Of a stretch of DNA of 64,000 bases, positions 16,181 through 26,248 are shown piece by piece (position 1 is the first letter of the stretch; the number at the start of each line of letters is the position of its first letter). Made by a program: the position numbers and the translations under genes. Source of the stretch: Nannocystis pusilla (GTDB taxonomy: Bacteria; Myxococcota_A; Polyangia; Nannocystales; Nannocystaceae); contig NZ_JAIRAU010000027.1 of NCBI RefSeq assembly GCF_020073745.1, forward strand, positions 266,001-330,000. Direction: 5' to 3'. The notes beneath the pieces were generated by a model. The model did not search any database and was not told where the DNA came from. It saw only the letters and a program-made list of their open reading frames with translations.

Positions 16181-17060
16181 CTAAAGGCGATATCCCAGGT
16201 GTAACAGCAGCAGAGGCGAGCGCAGCGCGGTCGTGGCGGCGTCCTCGGCGATGTCGCCGAGCGCGTCGTTTGTGCGCGGGATCAACTCGGGGTCGTCGCT
16301 CGAGATGTCCGAGATCCACATCCGCGCGGCCAGACTGTGGACATAGCCGATCGCGGCGTGCACGAGGAAGTGCTCGCGGATCACCCAGCGCCAGCCGACG
16401 TCGACGTGCACGCCGTACAGCGCGCCACGTACCGGCACGCGCCCCTCGGCGCCGAGCTCGGCGTCGATGCCGTCGAGGCCGACGAGGCTCTGGCCGTGAG
16501 TCACGACGGTGTAGCCGCCGCGCAGCTCGAGGCCGCGTCGCCGCAGCGGGCGCACGCCGACCGCGGCGCGCACGACGAGGGCGTTGCGACCGACGTCACG
16601 CATGAGGCCGGCGGCCGGCGGATCGCGCGGCGGGGCTGTGGCGTCGAGCACGTCGACGTAGCGACCGAGCAGGCCGCCGATCTCGAGCTGAGCCAGCAGC
16701 CGCGGCGGCGCCTCGACCTGGAAGGCGGCGCCGAGAGCGAGCGGCACGGCTGTCCCTCCGGTCAGGTCGAAGGCCCAGCCGCGAGGGAGACGCGGGCCCT
16801 GCTCGACGCGGGTCCGCGCGGGCGGTGGGGCGACGATCACGGTGCGCGCGGGCGCAGGCGCGGGCCGGGCCGGCGCGAGGCTCGTGGGCGTGAACTGGAG
16901 GGTCGTCGGCGCGGGGATCGAGGGGCCCGGCGGGGCGACGAATTCGCGGGCGACCCGGGCTCGGCTGCGGGCTCGACGAAGAGGCGCGAGAGGCCGACCG
17001 CGAGCACGAACACGAGGGCCACCTGAGCAAAATAGACAAATCTCGTGCGCGCCGGGGAGC
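16181..17060 (-). CDS. Envelope protein, probably frameshifted near its N terminus
   Basis: The last 250 codons, up to the TAG at 16181, read as an envelope or outer-membrane protein (GGTAVPLALGAAF, then strands ending in LLLLHLGYRL). Upstream of about 16950 this frame loses its G/C third-position bias. A good membrane segment (RFVYFAQVALVFVLAVGLSR) appears in another frame immediately before, followed by FVEPAAEPG. The simplest reading is one gene with a single frameshift between about 16930 and 16965, either a real mutation or a sequencing error in a G/C-rich run. No standard start codon is visible in the N-terminal frame, so the 5' end is uncertain. The gene is divergent from the amidohydrolase. 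A 14-bp repeat pair (TGTCCCTCCGGTCAGGT near 16750) lies in it. Confidence 0.5.
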
Positions 17061-17129
17061 GATCGTGCGGGCACTTTGGCGCCGCGATGGATTGCGCCCG
17101 GCGGCCGCAACGGGCACCTTCGGGGCCGG

Positions 17130-18440
17130 ATGTCGACCACCACGGACGCTCCCGTCGCGAGCGGGGGCCACAGAACAACGTCACGCGCCCGCGTGTTGCG
17201 CGGGCGCCTGCTGTGCCCCGATCCGGCGCGGCCGAAGATCGAGCGGATCGCCGACGGGCTGCTGACGATCGGCGACGACGGCCGGATCACGGCGGTCGGG
17301 CCCGCGCCGGACGATTGCGCGCTGCCGGAGTCCTACCCGGGCGCGGTGATCCTGCCTGGCTTCGTCGACGCGCACGTGCACTTTCCGCAGACGCGGGTGA
17401 TCGGCAGCGCCAGCGGGCCGCTGCTGCGCTGGCTCGAGCGCTCGGTGTTCCCCGAGGAGCTGCGCTTCCAGAGCGTGCGCTACGCGGCCGTGGTGGCGTG
17501 GGAGTTCTGCGAGGCGCTCGTCCGCCACGGGACCACGTGCGCGGCGATCTACGGCTCGAGCCACGAGGCGGCCACCGACGTGCTGTTCCAGGAGCTGGAC
17601 CGCCGCGGGCTGCGGGCGCTGGTCGGCATGACGCTGATGGACCGCGGGGCGCCGCCGGGGCTGCTGGTCGGCGCCGACGAGGCGATCGCGGCGTGCGAGC
17701 GCCTGGTCGACCGCTGGCACGGGCACGACGGCCGGCTCGGGTTCTGCGTCACGCCGCGGTTCGCCCTCAGCTGCACGCCGGAGCTGCTGCGCCGGGCGGG
17801 TCGGCTGGCCGACGCGCGCGGGCTGTATGTCCAGACGCACCTGTCCGAAAATACAGATGAGTTGCGGCACACGGCGGCGGCGTTCCCCGCGGCCCGCGAT
17901 TACCTCGAGGTGTACGAGTCGCACGGCCTGGCGGGGCCGCGCTCGTTGTTCGCGCACTGCATCCATTTGTCGGACGGCGAATGGGACCGAGTGGCGGCCG
18001 CCGGCAGCGCGGTGGCACATTGCCCCGACAGCAACTTCTTCCTCGGCAGCGGCTGCATGCGCCTGCGCTCGGCGAGCGAGCGGTGCGTCCGCGTCGGGCT
18101 CGGGACCGACGTCGGCGCCGGGCGCAGCTTCTCGCTGCGCCAGGTGATCGCCAGCGCGTACGACGCGAGCCTCATCGCCGGCGCGCCGACGACGGCCGAG
18201 GAACTGCTGTGGCTGGCGACGCGGGGCGGAGCTTGCGCGCTGGGGATGACGGCCGGGCTCGGTTGCCTGCGCCCGGGCTTCGAGGCCGATCTGGCGGTGA
18301 TCGACGCGCCGGAGATCGCGGGCGCCGAGGGCCTGTTCGACGCGCTGGCGTTCCGGCGCGACGCGGCGCCCGCCCGCGCGGTGTTCGTGCGCGGGGCGCT
18401 GCTGCGGGGAGCGGTCGCTGCGGGTCCCGAGGTGGTGTAA
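17130..18440 (+). CDS. guaD: Guanine deaminase-like amidohydrolase
   Basis: A 436-residue metal-dependent amidohydrolase closest to guanine deaminase, which converts guanine to xanthine and ammonia. The family signatures are in order: metal ligands in PGFVDAHVHFPQT (His82, His84), QTHLSEN with His237, AHCIHLSDGE with His276, HCPDSNFFLGSG, and the catalytic metal Asp in GLGTDVGAG (Asp327). Length matches the bacterial enzyme (about 430). The ATG at 17130 is the first in frame that keeps a normal N terminus. An aldehyde dehydrogenase gene follows after 8 bp, so they form an operon. Guanine is the expected substrate; a related aminohydrolase activity cannot be excluded from sequence alone. Confidence 0.88.
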   Translation: MSTTTDAPVASGGHRTTSRARVLRGRLLCPDPARPKIERIADGLLTIGDDGRITAVGPAPDDCALPESYPGAVILPGFVDAHVHFPQTRVIGSASGPLLRWLERSVFPEELRFQSVRYAAVVAWEFCEALVRHGTTCAAIYGSSHEAATDVLFQELDRRGLRALVGMTLMDRGAPPGLLVGADEAIAACERLVDRWHGHDGRLGFCVTPRFALSCTPELLRRAGRLADARGLYVQTHLSENTDELRHTAAAFPAARDYLEVYESHGLAGPRSLFAHCIHLSDGEWDRVAAAGSAVAHCPDSNFFLGSGCMRLRSASERCVRVGLGTDVGAGRSFSLRQVIASAYDASLIAGAPTTAEELLWLATRGGACALGMTAGLGCLRPGFEADLAVIDAPEIAGAEGLFDALAFRRDAAPARAVFVRGALLRGAVAAGPEVV

Positions 18441-18448
18441 ACCGGAGC

Positions 18449-19870
<1,422 letters not shown>

Positions 19871-19881
19871 GCGGGTCGTTC

Positions 19882-19909
19882 TCGTCTGTCCGATCGGTCA
19901 TGTGCGACG
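19882..19909. repeat. 14-bp repeat pair between convergent genes
   Basis: TCGTCTGTCCGATC followed by GGTCATGTGCGACG, in register, between the stop codons of the aldehyde dehydrogenase and the SDR gene. Confidence 0.7.
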
Positions 19910-19918
19910 AATGGCGGC

Positions 19919-20722
19919 TCACGCCACCGGGATGGTGCCGCCGTCGATGGTGACCTCGGTGCCGTGGATCGAGGCGGCGCGGGCGGACACGAGGAACGCG
20001 ACGAGCTCGGCGACCTCCTCGGGGTGGCCGGGGCGGCCGATGGGGATCCCGCCGAGCGAGGTCATGAGGCCGTTGCGGGCGGTGGCCTCGTCGGTGCCGG
20101 CCTCGGCGGCGAGGCGCACGACGAGGGCGTGGGCGGCGGCGGTCTCGATGTAGCCGGGGGCGATGCTGAGGACGCGGACGCCGCGGGGGCCGACCTCCTT
20201 GGCGAGGCCCTTGCTGTACGTGCTGAGGGCGGCCTTGGCCGCGGCGTAGGCGAGGGTGGCCTCGTACAGCGGCAGGCGCCGCTGGATCGAGGAGACGTGG
20301 AGGATGACGCCGGAGCGCTGCGCGAGCATGCCGGGCAGGAAGGCGCGGTCGAGGCGGACGGCCGCGAGCAGGTTGAGGTCGAGGTCGTGGTGCCACTGGT
20401 CGTCGTCGAGGGCGAGGACGCCGCCGCCCGGCGCGGACGAGCCGCCGGCGTTGTCGACGAGGATGTCGAGGCCGCCGAAGTCGTCGATGACGGCCCGCAC
20501 GACCCGATCGACGCCGGCGCGGGTGGCGATGTCGGCCTGGACGAACAGCGCGGGTGTCTGTCCTTCGGGCAAGGTGGAGCGCGCGGTGGTGGCGACCGTG
20601 GCGCCGCCGGCGACGAGCCGCTGCACGATGGCGGCGCCCATGCCCTGGGTGCCGCCGGTGACGAGGACGCGCTTGCCGACGAACTCGCGGGGGTCATAGA
20701 AGGCGGGGGTCGTGGTGGTCAT
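19919..20722 (-). CDS. Short-chain dehydrogenase/reductase
   Basis: A 267-residue classical SDR with a Rossmann fold. Cofactor motif VTGGTQGMGAA near residue 25, the structural NAG motif in DILVDNAGG, the catalytic Ser in HVSSIQRR and the Y-A-A-A-K motif (LAYAAAKAAL) are all present. The C terminus ends with the standard HGTEVTIDGG. Such enzymes interconvert alcohols and ketones with NAD(P)H. ATG 20722 with upstream GGAGA is chosen. A repeat unit (TGTCCTTCGGGCAAGGT) falls in the segment after the second beta strand and encodes LPEGQTP. It is divergent from the HxlR regulator, which probably controls it. Confidence 0.93.
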   Translation of the reverse strand: MTTTTPAFYDPREFVGKRVLVTGGTQGMGAAIVQRLVAGGATVATTARSTLPEGQTPALFVQADIATRAGVDRVVRAVIDDFGGLDILVDNAGGSSAPGGGVLALDDDQWHHDLDLNLLAAVRLDRAFLPGMLAQRSGVILHVSSIQRRLPLYEATLAYAAAKAALSTYSKGLAKEVGPRGVRVLSIAPGYIETAAAHALVVRLAAEAGTDEATARNGLMTSLGGIPIGRPGHPEEVAELVAFLVSARAASIHGTEVTIDGGTIPVA

Positions 20723-20820
20723 GGATCGATCTCCGGGCGAGCGAACGCGTGACCGCGGCGCAACAGGCGTCGCGGCGGCTCGCATTGCCCGGGCTCGAAA
20801 GATGGGACTAGTCTGAGTGG

Positions 20821-21225
20821 GTGACAAGTACGCACGAAAAAGTGAGTCACTCACCCGCGCGGAAGTCCGTGCCCGACACGCCCGAGGCGGCCGCCGAGGC
20901 GGTCGGTGAGGCGCTGGCGATCCTCGAGGGCCGGTGGAAGCTGCGGATCTTGTTCCACCTGTTCGGCGGCAAGGTGCTGCGCTACTCGGAGCTCGAGCGC
21001 GCGATCCCGGAGGTGTCGCAGAAGATGCTGGCGCAGCAGCTGCGGCGCATGGAGAGCGACGGCATCGTGCAGCGCGTGGTCCACGGGCAGGTGCCGCCGA
21101 AGGTCGAGTACCGCCTGACCGAGTGGGGCCAGGCGCTGTGCCCGACGCTCGACTCGCTGCTGCGCTGGGCGGCCGGGCGCGAGGCGGTCGCGGTCGCGAC
21201 GGGCGAGGCGTCGCTCGAGCCGTGA
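20821..21225 (+). CDS. HxlR-family regulator, divergent from the SDR
   Basis: A winged-helix regulator of up to 134 residues. AILEGRWKLRILFHLFGGKV, RYSELERAIPEVSQKMLAQQ and the wing (GQVPPKVEYRLTEWGQAL) match HxlR. The first in-frame start is GTG at 20821, but GTG 20842 and GTG 20869 are also possible. Because a palindrome covers 20842-20854, GTG 20869 may be the true start, with the palindrome in the leader. It lacks the N-terminal Cys typical of redox-sensing members. Divergent from an oxidoreductase gene, it fits the usual layout of a local repressor. Confidence 0.9.
   Translation: MTSTHEKVSHSPARKSVPDTPEAAAEAVGEALAILEGRWKLRILFHLFGGKVLRYSELERAIPEVSQKMLAQQLRRMESDGIVQRVVHGQVPPKVEYRLTEWGQALCPTLDSLLRWAAGREAVAVATGEASLEP
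20842..20854. promoter_or_regulatory. 13-bp palindrome, possible HxlR operator
   Basis: GTGAGTCACTCAC is a perfect inverted repeat with 6-bp arms around one base. It sits at the 5' end of the regulator gene, downstream of AT-rich sequence (ACAAGTACGCACGAAAAAG). The position fits autoregulation and control of the divergent SDR; binding is not shown. Confidence 0.4.
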
Positions 21226-21248
21226 GGCCGCGGCCTCGCGGTTCGAGC

Positions 21249-21372
21249 GAGGGTGTCCTTCAGGACAGGTCAGTCTGTCCTCGGGGACAGGGTCGGCGGC
21301 GCACGGGAGAGATGGCCTTCAGGACAGGTGGAGAACGTCCGCGGGGACGGCTGTCCTGGGGACACGTGGAGA
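21249..21372. repeat. Cluster of 14-bp repeat pairs
   Basis: Four or five hairpin-type pairs: TGTCCTTCAGGACAGGT, TGTCCTCGGGGACAGGGT, TGGCCTTCAGGACAGGT, CGTCCGCGGGGACG and TGTCCTGGGGACACGT. Each is a palindrome half, a short loop and the complementary half. They start 24 bp after the HxlR stop codon. Confidence 0.75.
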
Positions 21373-21387
21373 TCCGGTCGCGACAAA

Positions 21388-21420
21388 CCCGCCCGGAGCC
21401 GCGGAGGACCGCCGGGCGGG
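21388..21420 (-). terminator. GC-rich stem-loop between convergent genes
   Basis: CCCGCCCGG and CCGGGCGGG pair perfectly as a 9-bp stem with a 15-nt loop. On the minus strand it starts 17 bp after the stop of the Roadblock-like gene and is followed by a short T-rich stretch (GTTTGTCG). It could serve either convergent gene. Confidence 0.4.
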
Positions 21421-21437
21421 CGCAGAGCCGGCGCCGC

Positions 21438-21821
21438 TCAACGCAGCGAGTTGCGCAGGCGCGGGATGGAGTCCGGGAGGACGACGCTGACGAGGATGCC
21501 GAGCGGCGCCTTGACGCAGTCGACCGCCATGCCGAGGCGGTACTTCTCGGTCAGGTCGACGACGACGATCATGACGTTACCCTCGTCGCCGAGGCGGAGG
21601 AGCGTCTGATAGACGAAGTCGGGGACCGGGAGCTGGGACTTCTTGAGCGCCTCGGTGATCCGCTCGCACAGGATGTTGAAGAGGGCGCACGCCTTGGGCG
21701 AGCTGCGAATACCGGCGACCGACATCCCGGAGGTCTTGCTGAAGACGTCGATGGTGGCGAGGCCGCCCATCAGGCCGTCTTCGATCTCGGTGAGGGTCGT
21801 GTTCACGTCTTTCAGGTTCAT
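21438..21821 (-). CDS. Small Roadblock/LC7-like protein
   Basis: A 127-residue soluble protein (start MNLKDVNTTLTEIEDGLMGG). The predicted order helix-strand-strand-helix-strand-strand-helix, with TIDVFSKTSGMSVAG after the first helix and GNVMIVVVDLTEKYRLGMAV later, resembles the Roadblock/LC7 domain. In bacteria these domains (such as MglB) act with small Ras-like GTPases in polarity and motility. No GTPase gene is adjacent. Assignment rests on length and pattern, not strong motifs. ATG 21821 is chosen; farther upstream the composition is not coding. Its third-position composition is less G/C-biased than its neighbours. Confidence 0.6.
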   Translation of the reverse strand: MNLKDVNTTLTEIEDGLMGGLATIDVFSKTSGMSVAGIRSSPKACALFNILCERITEALKKSQLPVPDFVYQTLLRLGDEGNVMIVVVDLTEKYRLGMAVDCVKAPLGILVSVVLPDSIPRLRNSLR

Positions 21822-22378
21822 CTCGGTGTGCCTCGGGCCGCGATCAGCGAGCGTGGCGACCACACTACATGGAGCCGGAGCCGTTGCCCCATCGATCGCG
21901 CGGGCGCCGACGAAAAACCGGGGCCGGCCGTCCGCGGGCGCGAGTGCGTCGCGGCCTGCGCACCTGAGCGCGAAGCGGGCGGGAAAGCCCCGGCGAACCG
22001 GTTTGGCGCATGGCGGGCATCGCGCGCGGCGCGCGAATGCGGCAGAAATCCCGTTCGGTCTGGGGGCATCGACCGGACAGGCGACCTGGGCGCCGTAGAT
22101 CACCCCCGGTCGCGTCCAGACAGCCGCGCCGCGAGGGGGTCCGGATAGACAGGACGGCGGGGCGGGGACGGGCGGTCGGGGGGGCGTGGCCGACAGGTCG
22201 TCCGCTGCGAACTCGCGGCGCGCGACGGCCGGTGCGGCTGTCCTTCGGGTCAGGAGGCCGTCCTTCGGGTCGGGGCGGGAGGACGAGTGAGATGTCCTCA
22301 GGGACATGTTCTACGGACCCAACGAACAGCGCGGCCGGCGAGGACGCTGGCCGCGCGGTCGGGAGAGCCGGCTGTCCT
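21822..22378. other. Long intergenic region with several repeat pairs
   Basis: No convincing gene. The right half carries repeat-family pairs: TGTCCTTCGGGTCAGG near 22239, GTCCTTCGGGTCGG near 22260, the perfect hairpin ATGTCCTCAGGGACAT near 22292, and a pair at 22368-22395 that contains the stop codon of the DUF1552 gene. The 5' control region of the Roadblock-like gene must lie in the first 100 bp. Confidence 0.55.
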
Positions 22379-23761
22379 TCAGGCCAGGAGGGCGGCGCAC
22401 GGGGTGTTCGAGTAGCCGTCGCCGTCGGCGTTGGTCGCGCCGACCTCGGTGGCCTCGGGCACGACCGACTGCAGGCAGGCGAGCAGGATGTCGGAGGTGT
22501 TCTCGCCCGACGGGGAGTGGTAGTGCTCGGCGGGGTAGCGGAGGGCGCCGCCGCCGCGGCCGGCGACGATGCACGGCTGGTCGAAGACGCTGTGGGTGTA
22601 GCCCGAGGCGGCGTCGCTGCCGAGGATCACGCACGAGTTGTCGAGCAGGTTGCCGTCGCCCTCGACCGTCTCCTTGAGGCGGTTGAGCAGGACGGCGAAG
22701 CACTCGACGGTCTTGATGGTGGTCTGGTCGACGAGCTCGTTGTCGGCGGTGTCGTGGGTCATGTCGTGGTGACCCTTGGTGTGGCCGAGGCTGCCGAAGA
22801 TGTGGTAGCCGACCGAGCCCGAGAACTGGATGCTGACGATCCGGGTGAGGTCGCAGCGGAACGCCTCGATGATGATCTCGACCATGGCGGCGTTGACGAG
22901 CTCGATCGGCTCGACGCCGTCGATGTCCATGTTGGTCTCGACCGGCATGCCCGGGAGGGTGCAGGCCGGCGGCAGCGTCTCGATCTGCTTCTTGATCTGC
23001 TCGACGCTGGCGAGGTGGGCGTCGAGGCGCAGCTTGTCGGCGCTGCCGACCCGCAGCTTCAGAGCCTTCACGTCCTCGCGCACGGCGTCGAGGATGTCGA
23101 CGCGCGGGCCCTTCGACGGGTCGTCGGGCGGGACGAAGCTGTCGAACAGGGCGGCGAATGCCTCCTGCGGGTTGAAGAACGGCGGCAGCGGCTGGTCCGG
23201 GCCCTTGTGCGACAGGTACTGCAGCGTCGGCCCCTCGCCGCCGATGACGCGCTTCGAGATCGCGAGCTGCAGCGAGGGCATGAAGGTCTGGGCGCCGACG
23301 GCGGCGGCGGCGACCTGGTCGATCGAGGGGCCGCCGAACTTCGAGGAGTAGCTGTTCTCGGCGTGCGGCAGCTCGATGAACGGGTAGCCGGAGAAGAACC
23401 CGGCGCAGCCGTCGTGGTGGCCGCGGCGGTGCTTCGACGAGGCCTTGATGTCGAAGCCGGTCAGCAGGTTGCAGTACTCGCGGACGTTCTCCAGCGCGGC
23501 CAGCTGCGGGGTCAGCGGGTAGCTGGGGCCGGTCTCGGCGGGAGCCCAGCGGTTGCCCTTGCCGACGTCGGCGGGGTCGACGAGGGCGACGCCGTTGCCG
23601 AAGTGCCAGGTGATCATGCGCCTCGGCAGGGCGGTGCCGTCGGCCAGGGCGGTGCCGTTCGAGTTGAGCATGGCCTCGAGCAGCGGGAGCGCGAGCGCGA
23701 CGGTGCTGCCGCCGGCGACGCCGCGGAGCAGGGTGCGACGGCTGAGATGATGGCGCTTCAT
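22379..23761 (-). CDS. DUF1552 family exported protein
   Basis: A 460-residue protein with a twin-arginine-like signal (SRRTLLRGVAGGSTVALALP). It matches DUF1552, known from Planctomycetes and myxobacteria, through PRRMITWHFGNGVAL, GFDIKASSKHRRGHHDG and SKHR-rich early motifs plus GHTKGHHDMTHD. The many His, Asp and Cys residues suggest metal binding or a sulfatase-like fold, but the biochemical role of the family is unknown. The start is 14 bp after the stop of the upstream DUF1592 gene. This pair is commonly found together. Its stop codon lies in a 14-bp repeat pair. Confidence 0.88.
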   Translation of the reverse strand: MKRHHLSRRTLLRGVAGGSTVALALPLLEAMLNSNGTALADGTALPRRMITWHFGNGVALVDPADVGKGNRWAPAETGPSYPLTPQLAALENVREYCNLLTGFDIKASSKHRRGHHDGCAGFFSGYPFIELPHAENSYSSKFGGPSIDQVAAAAVGAQTFMPSLQLAISKRVIGGEGPTLQYLSHKGPDQPLPPFFNPQEAFAALFDSFVPPDDPSKGPRVDILDAVREDVKALKLRVGSADKLRLDAHLASVEQIKKQIETLPPACTLPGMPVETNMDIDGVEPIELVNAAMVEIIIEAFRCDLTRIVSIQFSGSVGYHIFGSLGHTKGHHDMTHDTADNELVDQTTIKTVECFAVLLNRLKETVEGDGNLLDNSCVILGSDAASGYTHSVFDQPCIVAGRGGGALRYPAEHYHSPSGENTSDILLACLQSVVPEATEVGATNADGDGYSNTPCAALLA

Positions 23762-23775
23762 GACTCGTGCTCCTT

Positions 23776-25542
23776 TCACTCGGGGGTACCCACGCGCAGG
23801 AAGGCGGGGCTGGCGACGAGCTCGGCGAGGAGCTCCTTCATGCGGTATTCGTTGTCCTCGAAGCTCGCGTCGAGGTCTTCGAGCGCGCCGAGCTCGCCCG
23901 GCAGCTCGAGGTGGCCGGTGGCGTGGCGGAACAGGTTGCGCACGAGGCAGCGGGTGACCGCGGGGCTCTGGCGCAGCAAGCTGCCGAGCTCGCGGGCGCC
24001 GTCGAACTCGCCGAGGCTGTCGAGGTTGCTCTTGGTGTCGAGGTCGACGCCGTTCTCGACCAGGCGGAACACGCCGATGCCGTCGAAGTTCTCGAGGCCG
24101 AAGCCGATCGGGTCCATCAGCTCGTGGCACGGCTTGCACGACGGGTTGGTCATGTGCTCGGCCAGGCGATCGCGCATGGTCGGGTAGTCCTCGCCGACCG
24201 GGAGCTCGGTGACGACGTCGGGCGGCGGCGCCGGGATGCCCTGGCACATCATCACCTCGCGCACGAACTTGCCGCGCAGGGTCGGCGAGGTGCTGCTGAT
24301 GTGCGCGTAGGCGGCGAGGAAGCCGCCCATGCCGAACAGACCGCCGCGCTTGCCCTCGGCCGGGAGGTCGAACTTCTGCCACACGTCGCCGAGGACGCCG
24401 GCGTCGGGGATGAGGCCGTAGAGCGCGGCGAGCGGGCCGTTGGCGTAGGTGTACGGGGCGTCGAGGTATTCGCGGAAGTCGGCCTCGCGGGTGAAGGCGA
24501 TGTCGTCGATGAGGCGCAGCACCTCGTCGCGCATGCTGGCCCCGAGCGCGGGGGTCCAGGCCGGGTAGGTGCCGGGATCCTTCGGCAGGGTCTCGAGCGT
24601 GCGCAGGCGCAGGACCTCGGCGAAGAACCCGCCGAGAGCGGCCCGCGCGGCCGGCGTCTCGAGCATGGTCCAGGCGACAGCCCGCACGTCGTCGGAGGTG
24701 ACGAGGCCGTCGCCCTCGCCGAGGTCGATGAGCTCGCGCGTCGGGGTGGTGTCGAGCAAGAAGAAGCTCATGCGCGTGGCGAGCTCGACGCCGGTGAGCA
24801 CGCGCTGGCCGGGCTGGTCCGGATCGGGCTCGCCGACCTCGACCTGGTAGAGGAAGTAGGGCGACTGCAGCAGGCCGGCGACGGCGTACTCGCGGCCGAG
24901 CTCCCAGCTGCCGAAGGCGAGCGCGGCGTCGCGGGCGACGGCGCCGTAGCGATCGATCTCGGCCTGCGTCAGGCTGCGGCGCCAGGCGACCCGGCCGAAG
25001 TTGGCGACGAACTCCTTGTGACAGGCCTCGTCGTCGCTGCCGGTCGGCGCGCAGGTGTGGTAGCCGGCGAGGGTGGCGGCGTCGGCGGCGGCAGCGACGG
25101 CGCGGGCCGACTTCTCGTAGGTGTCGATGGCCTGATCGTTGAGCGCGAGCTGGGCGGCGCCGATCGACTCGAAGCCGTTGATGGCGCTGTCCGGCGGGGT
25201 CTGGACCTTGGCGGCCGCGGCTTCGCCGAGCAGGTAGGCGACCGAGCTCCTGTACTGGCGCGCGAGCAGCAGGCGCAGGCGAGCAGGCGCCGGGGCGAAC
25301 TCGGCTTCGCCGCCCTCGGTCGGGTCGGTGCCGTCGGTCGGATCGCCGCCGTCGGTGGGATCGACGCCGGTGTCCGTGACGTCGCCGCTGGACGGGGCGG
25401 TGGGCGGACCGGCGGTCTGATCCTGGCCGATGCCTTGATAACAACCGCCGGCGAGGCTCGCCGAGAGGGTGAGGAGGGCCGCGATCCCGCCGGGGCCGAG
25501 TGGCCGGGACGGGGCGCGGGCGAAACGACGCTGCCTGGGCAT
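23776..25542 (-). CDS. DUF1592/DUF1588-type cytochrome-like lipoprotein
   Basis: A 588-residue lipoprotein (signal LSASLAGGCYQG). After a Gly/Asp/Thr-rich linker come the DUF1595/1592/1588/1585 modules typical of planctomycetal and myxobacterial cytochrome-like proteins: RLLLARQYRSSVAYLLG, GRVAWRRSLTQAEIDRY, SPYFLYQVEVG, RATRM-like GVELATRMSFFLLDTTP, AHISSTSPTLRGKFV and the heme motif C469-x2-C472-H473 (CKPCHELMDPIGFGLENFD). These proteins are thought to take part in extracellular redox or degradation chemistry; the exact role is unknown. ATG 25542 is preceded by AAGGAG, which fixes the start. Cotranscribed with the DUF1552 gene. Confidence 0.9.
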   Translation of the reverse strand: MPRQRRFARAPSRPLGPGGIAALLTLSASLAGGCYQGIGQDQTAGPPTAPSSGDVTDTGVDPTDGGDPTDGTDPTEGGEAEFAPAPARLRLLLARQYRSSVAYLLGEAAAAKVQTPPDSAINGFESIGAAQLALNDQAIDTYEKSARAVAAAADAATLAGYHTCAPTGSDDEACHKEFVANFGRVAWRRSLTQAEIDRYGAVARDAALAFGSWELGREYAVAGLLQSPYFLYQVEVGEPDPDQPGQRVLTGVELATRMSFFLLDTTPTRELIDLGEGDGLVTSDDVRAVAWTMLETPAARAALGGFFAEVLRLRTLETLPKDPGTYPAWTPALGASMRDEVLRLIDDIAFTREADFREYLDAPYTYANGPLAALYGLIPDAGVLGDVWQKFDLPAEGKRGGLFGMGGFLAAYAHISSTSPTLRGKFVREVMMCQGIPAPPPDVVTELPVGEDYPTMRDRLAEHMTNPSCKPCHELMDPIGFGLENFDGIGVFRLVENGVDLDTKSNLDSLGEFDGARELGSLLRQSPAVTRCLVRNLFRHATGHLELPGELGALEDLDASFEDNEYRMKELLAELVASPAFLRVGTPE

Positions 25543-25711
25543 GGGCGGCTCCTTGCTGAGGAGCCACCATATAAAAAGGTCGAGATCTGCGTCCACGGCG
25601 CGCGTCGTGAGGGGGACTGTCTGCTGAGTTTCCCTGTCCGCCGAAGACCCCACACCTCGCGGTCGGGCAGTGACGCGCTTGCGAAAGCGTTGTATTACCG
25701 ATCTTGGAGCG

Positions 25712-26248
25712 ATGAACCTCGTCCCGCCGACGTACATCTGCCTCGATCTGCCCGAGCCGCAGGCGTCGGAGGTGATGGCGCTGCGCCGCCGCTACTGTCA
25801 GCGGCTCAAGGACTTCCCGCCGGAGATCACGATCACGGGATCGAGCGGGGTCGGAGCGATGCTGCCGCAGCTGCACTGGGACCGCGTCGAGCCCAGGCTC
25901 GAGGCGCTCGCGCAGGAGTGGGCGCCGATCCGCGCGAGCCTCGGCGGGATGGTCCGCTTCCCAGACACGGACATCTTCTGCCTGAGCATGTCGGACCCGA
26001 TGCCGTTCATGGCCCTCCACGAGGCCCTGAAGCACTCCGGGATCGCGTTCGAGGAGAGCCAGTTCCCGTTCTTCCCCCACTGCACGATCCGCATGGCCGG
26101 GCCGCTCTCCGACGCGGACATCAGCGCGCTGTTCTCGCTGACGGTCCCGGGCGAGTTCACGATCGCCGAGCTCGCGCTGTACCAGCGGACACCCGACGAC
26201 CGCATCGTGCGCGTGTGGTCGCGACCGCTCGCCGGCGCGTCGACCTGA
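25712..26248 (+). CDS. 2H phosphoesterase-like protein (one His motif degenerate)
   Basis: A 178-residue soluble protein resembling 2'-5' RNA ligase/cyclic phosphodiesterase (2H) proteins in length and strand order. The second signature PHCTIRMAG (His123-x-Thr) is intact. The place of the first, PEITITG at about residues 37-43, has no His, so the usual pair of catalytic His-x-Thr motifs is incomplete. It may be catalytically inactive or a divergent relative. ATG 25712 has GGAG at good spacing. It is divergent from the DUF1592 operon and shows no operon partner. Confidence 0.6.
   Translation: MNLVPPTYICLDLPEPQASEVMALRRRYCQRLKDFPPEITITGSSGVGAMLPQLHWDRVEPRLEALAQEWAPIRASLGGMVRFPDTDIFCLSMSDPMPFMALHEALKHSGIAFEESQFPFFPHCTIRMAGPLSDADISALFSLTVPGEFTIAELALYQRTPDDRIVRVWSRPLAGAST

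Noticed and set aside
17828..17856. A 14-bp repeat array inside the guanine deaminase gene (ATGTCC...CACCTGTCCGAAA...ATACAG)
   Set aside because: The spacing fits, but the encoded QTHLSEN is a conserved family motif and must be coded anyway; treated as coincidence, although the AT-rich codons there are unusual.
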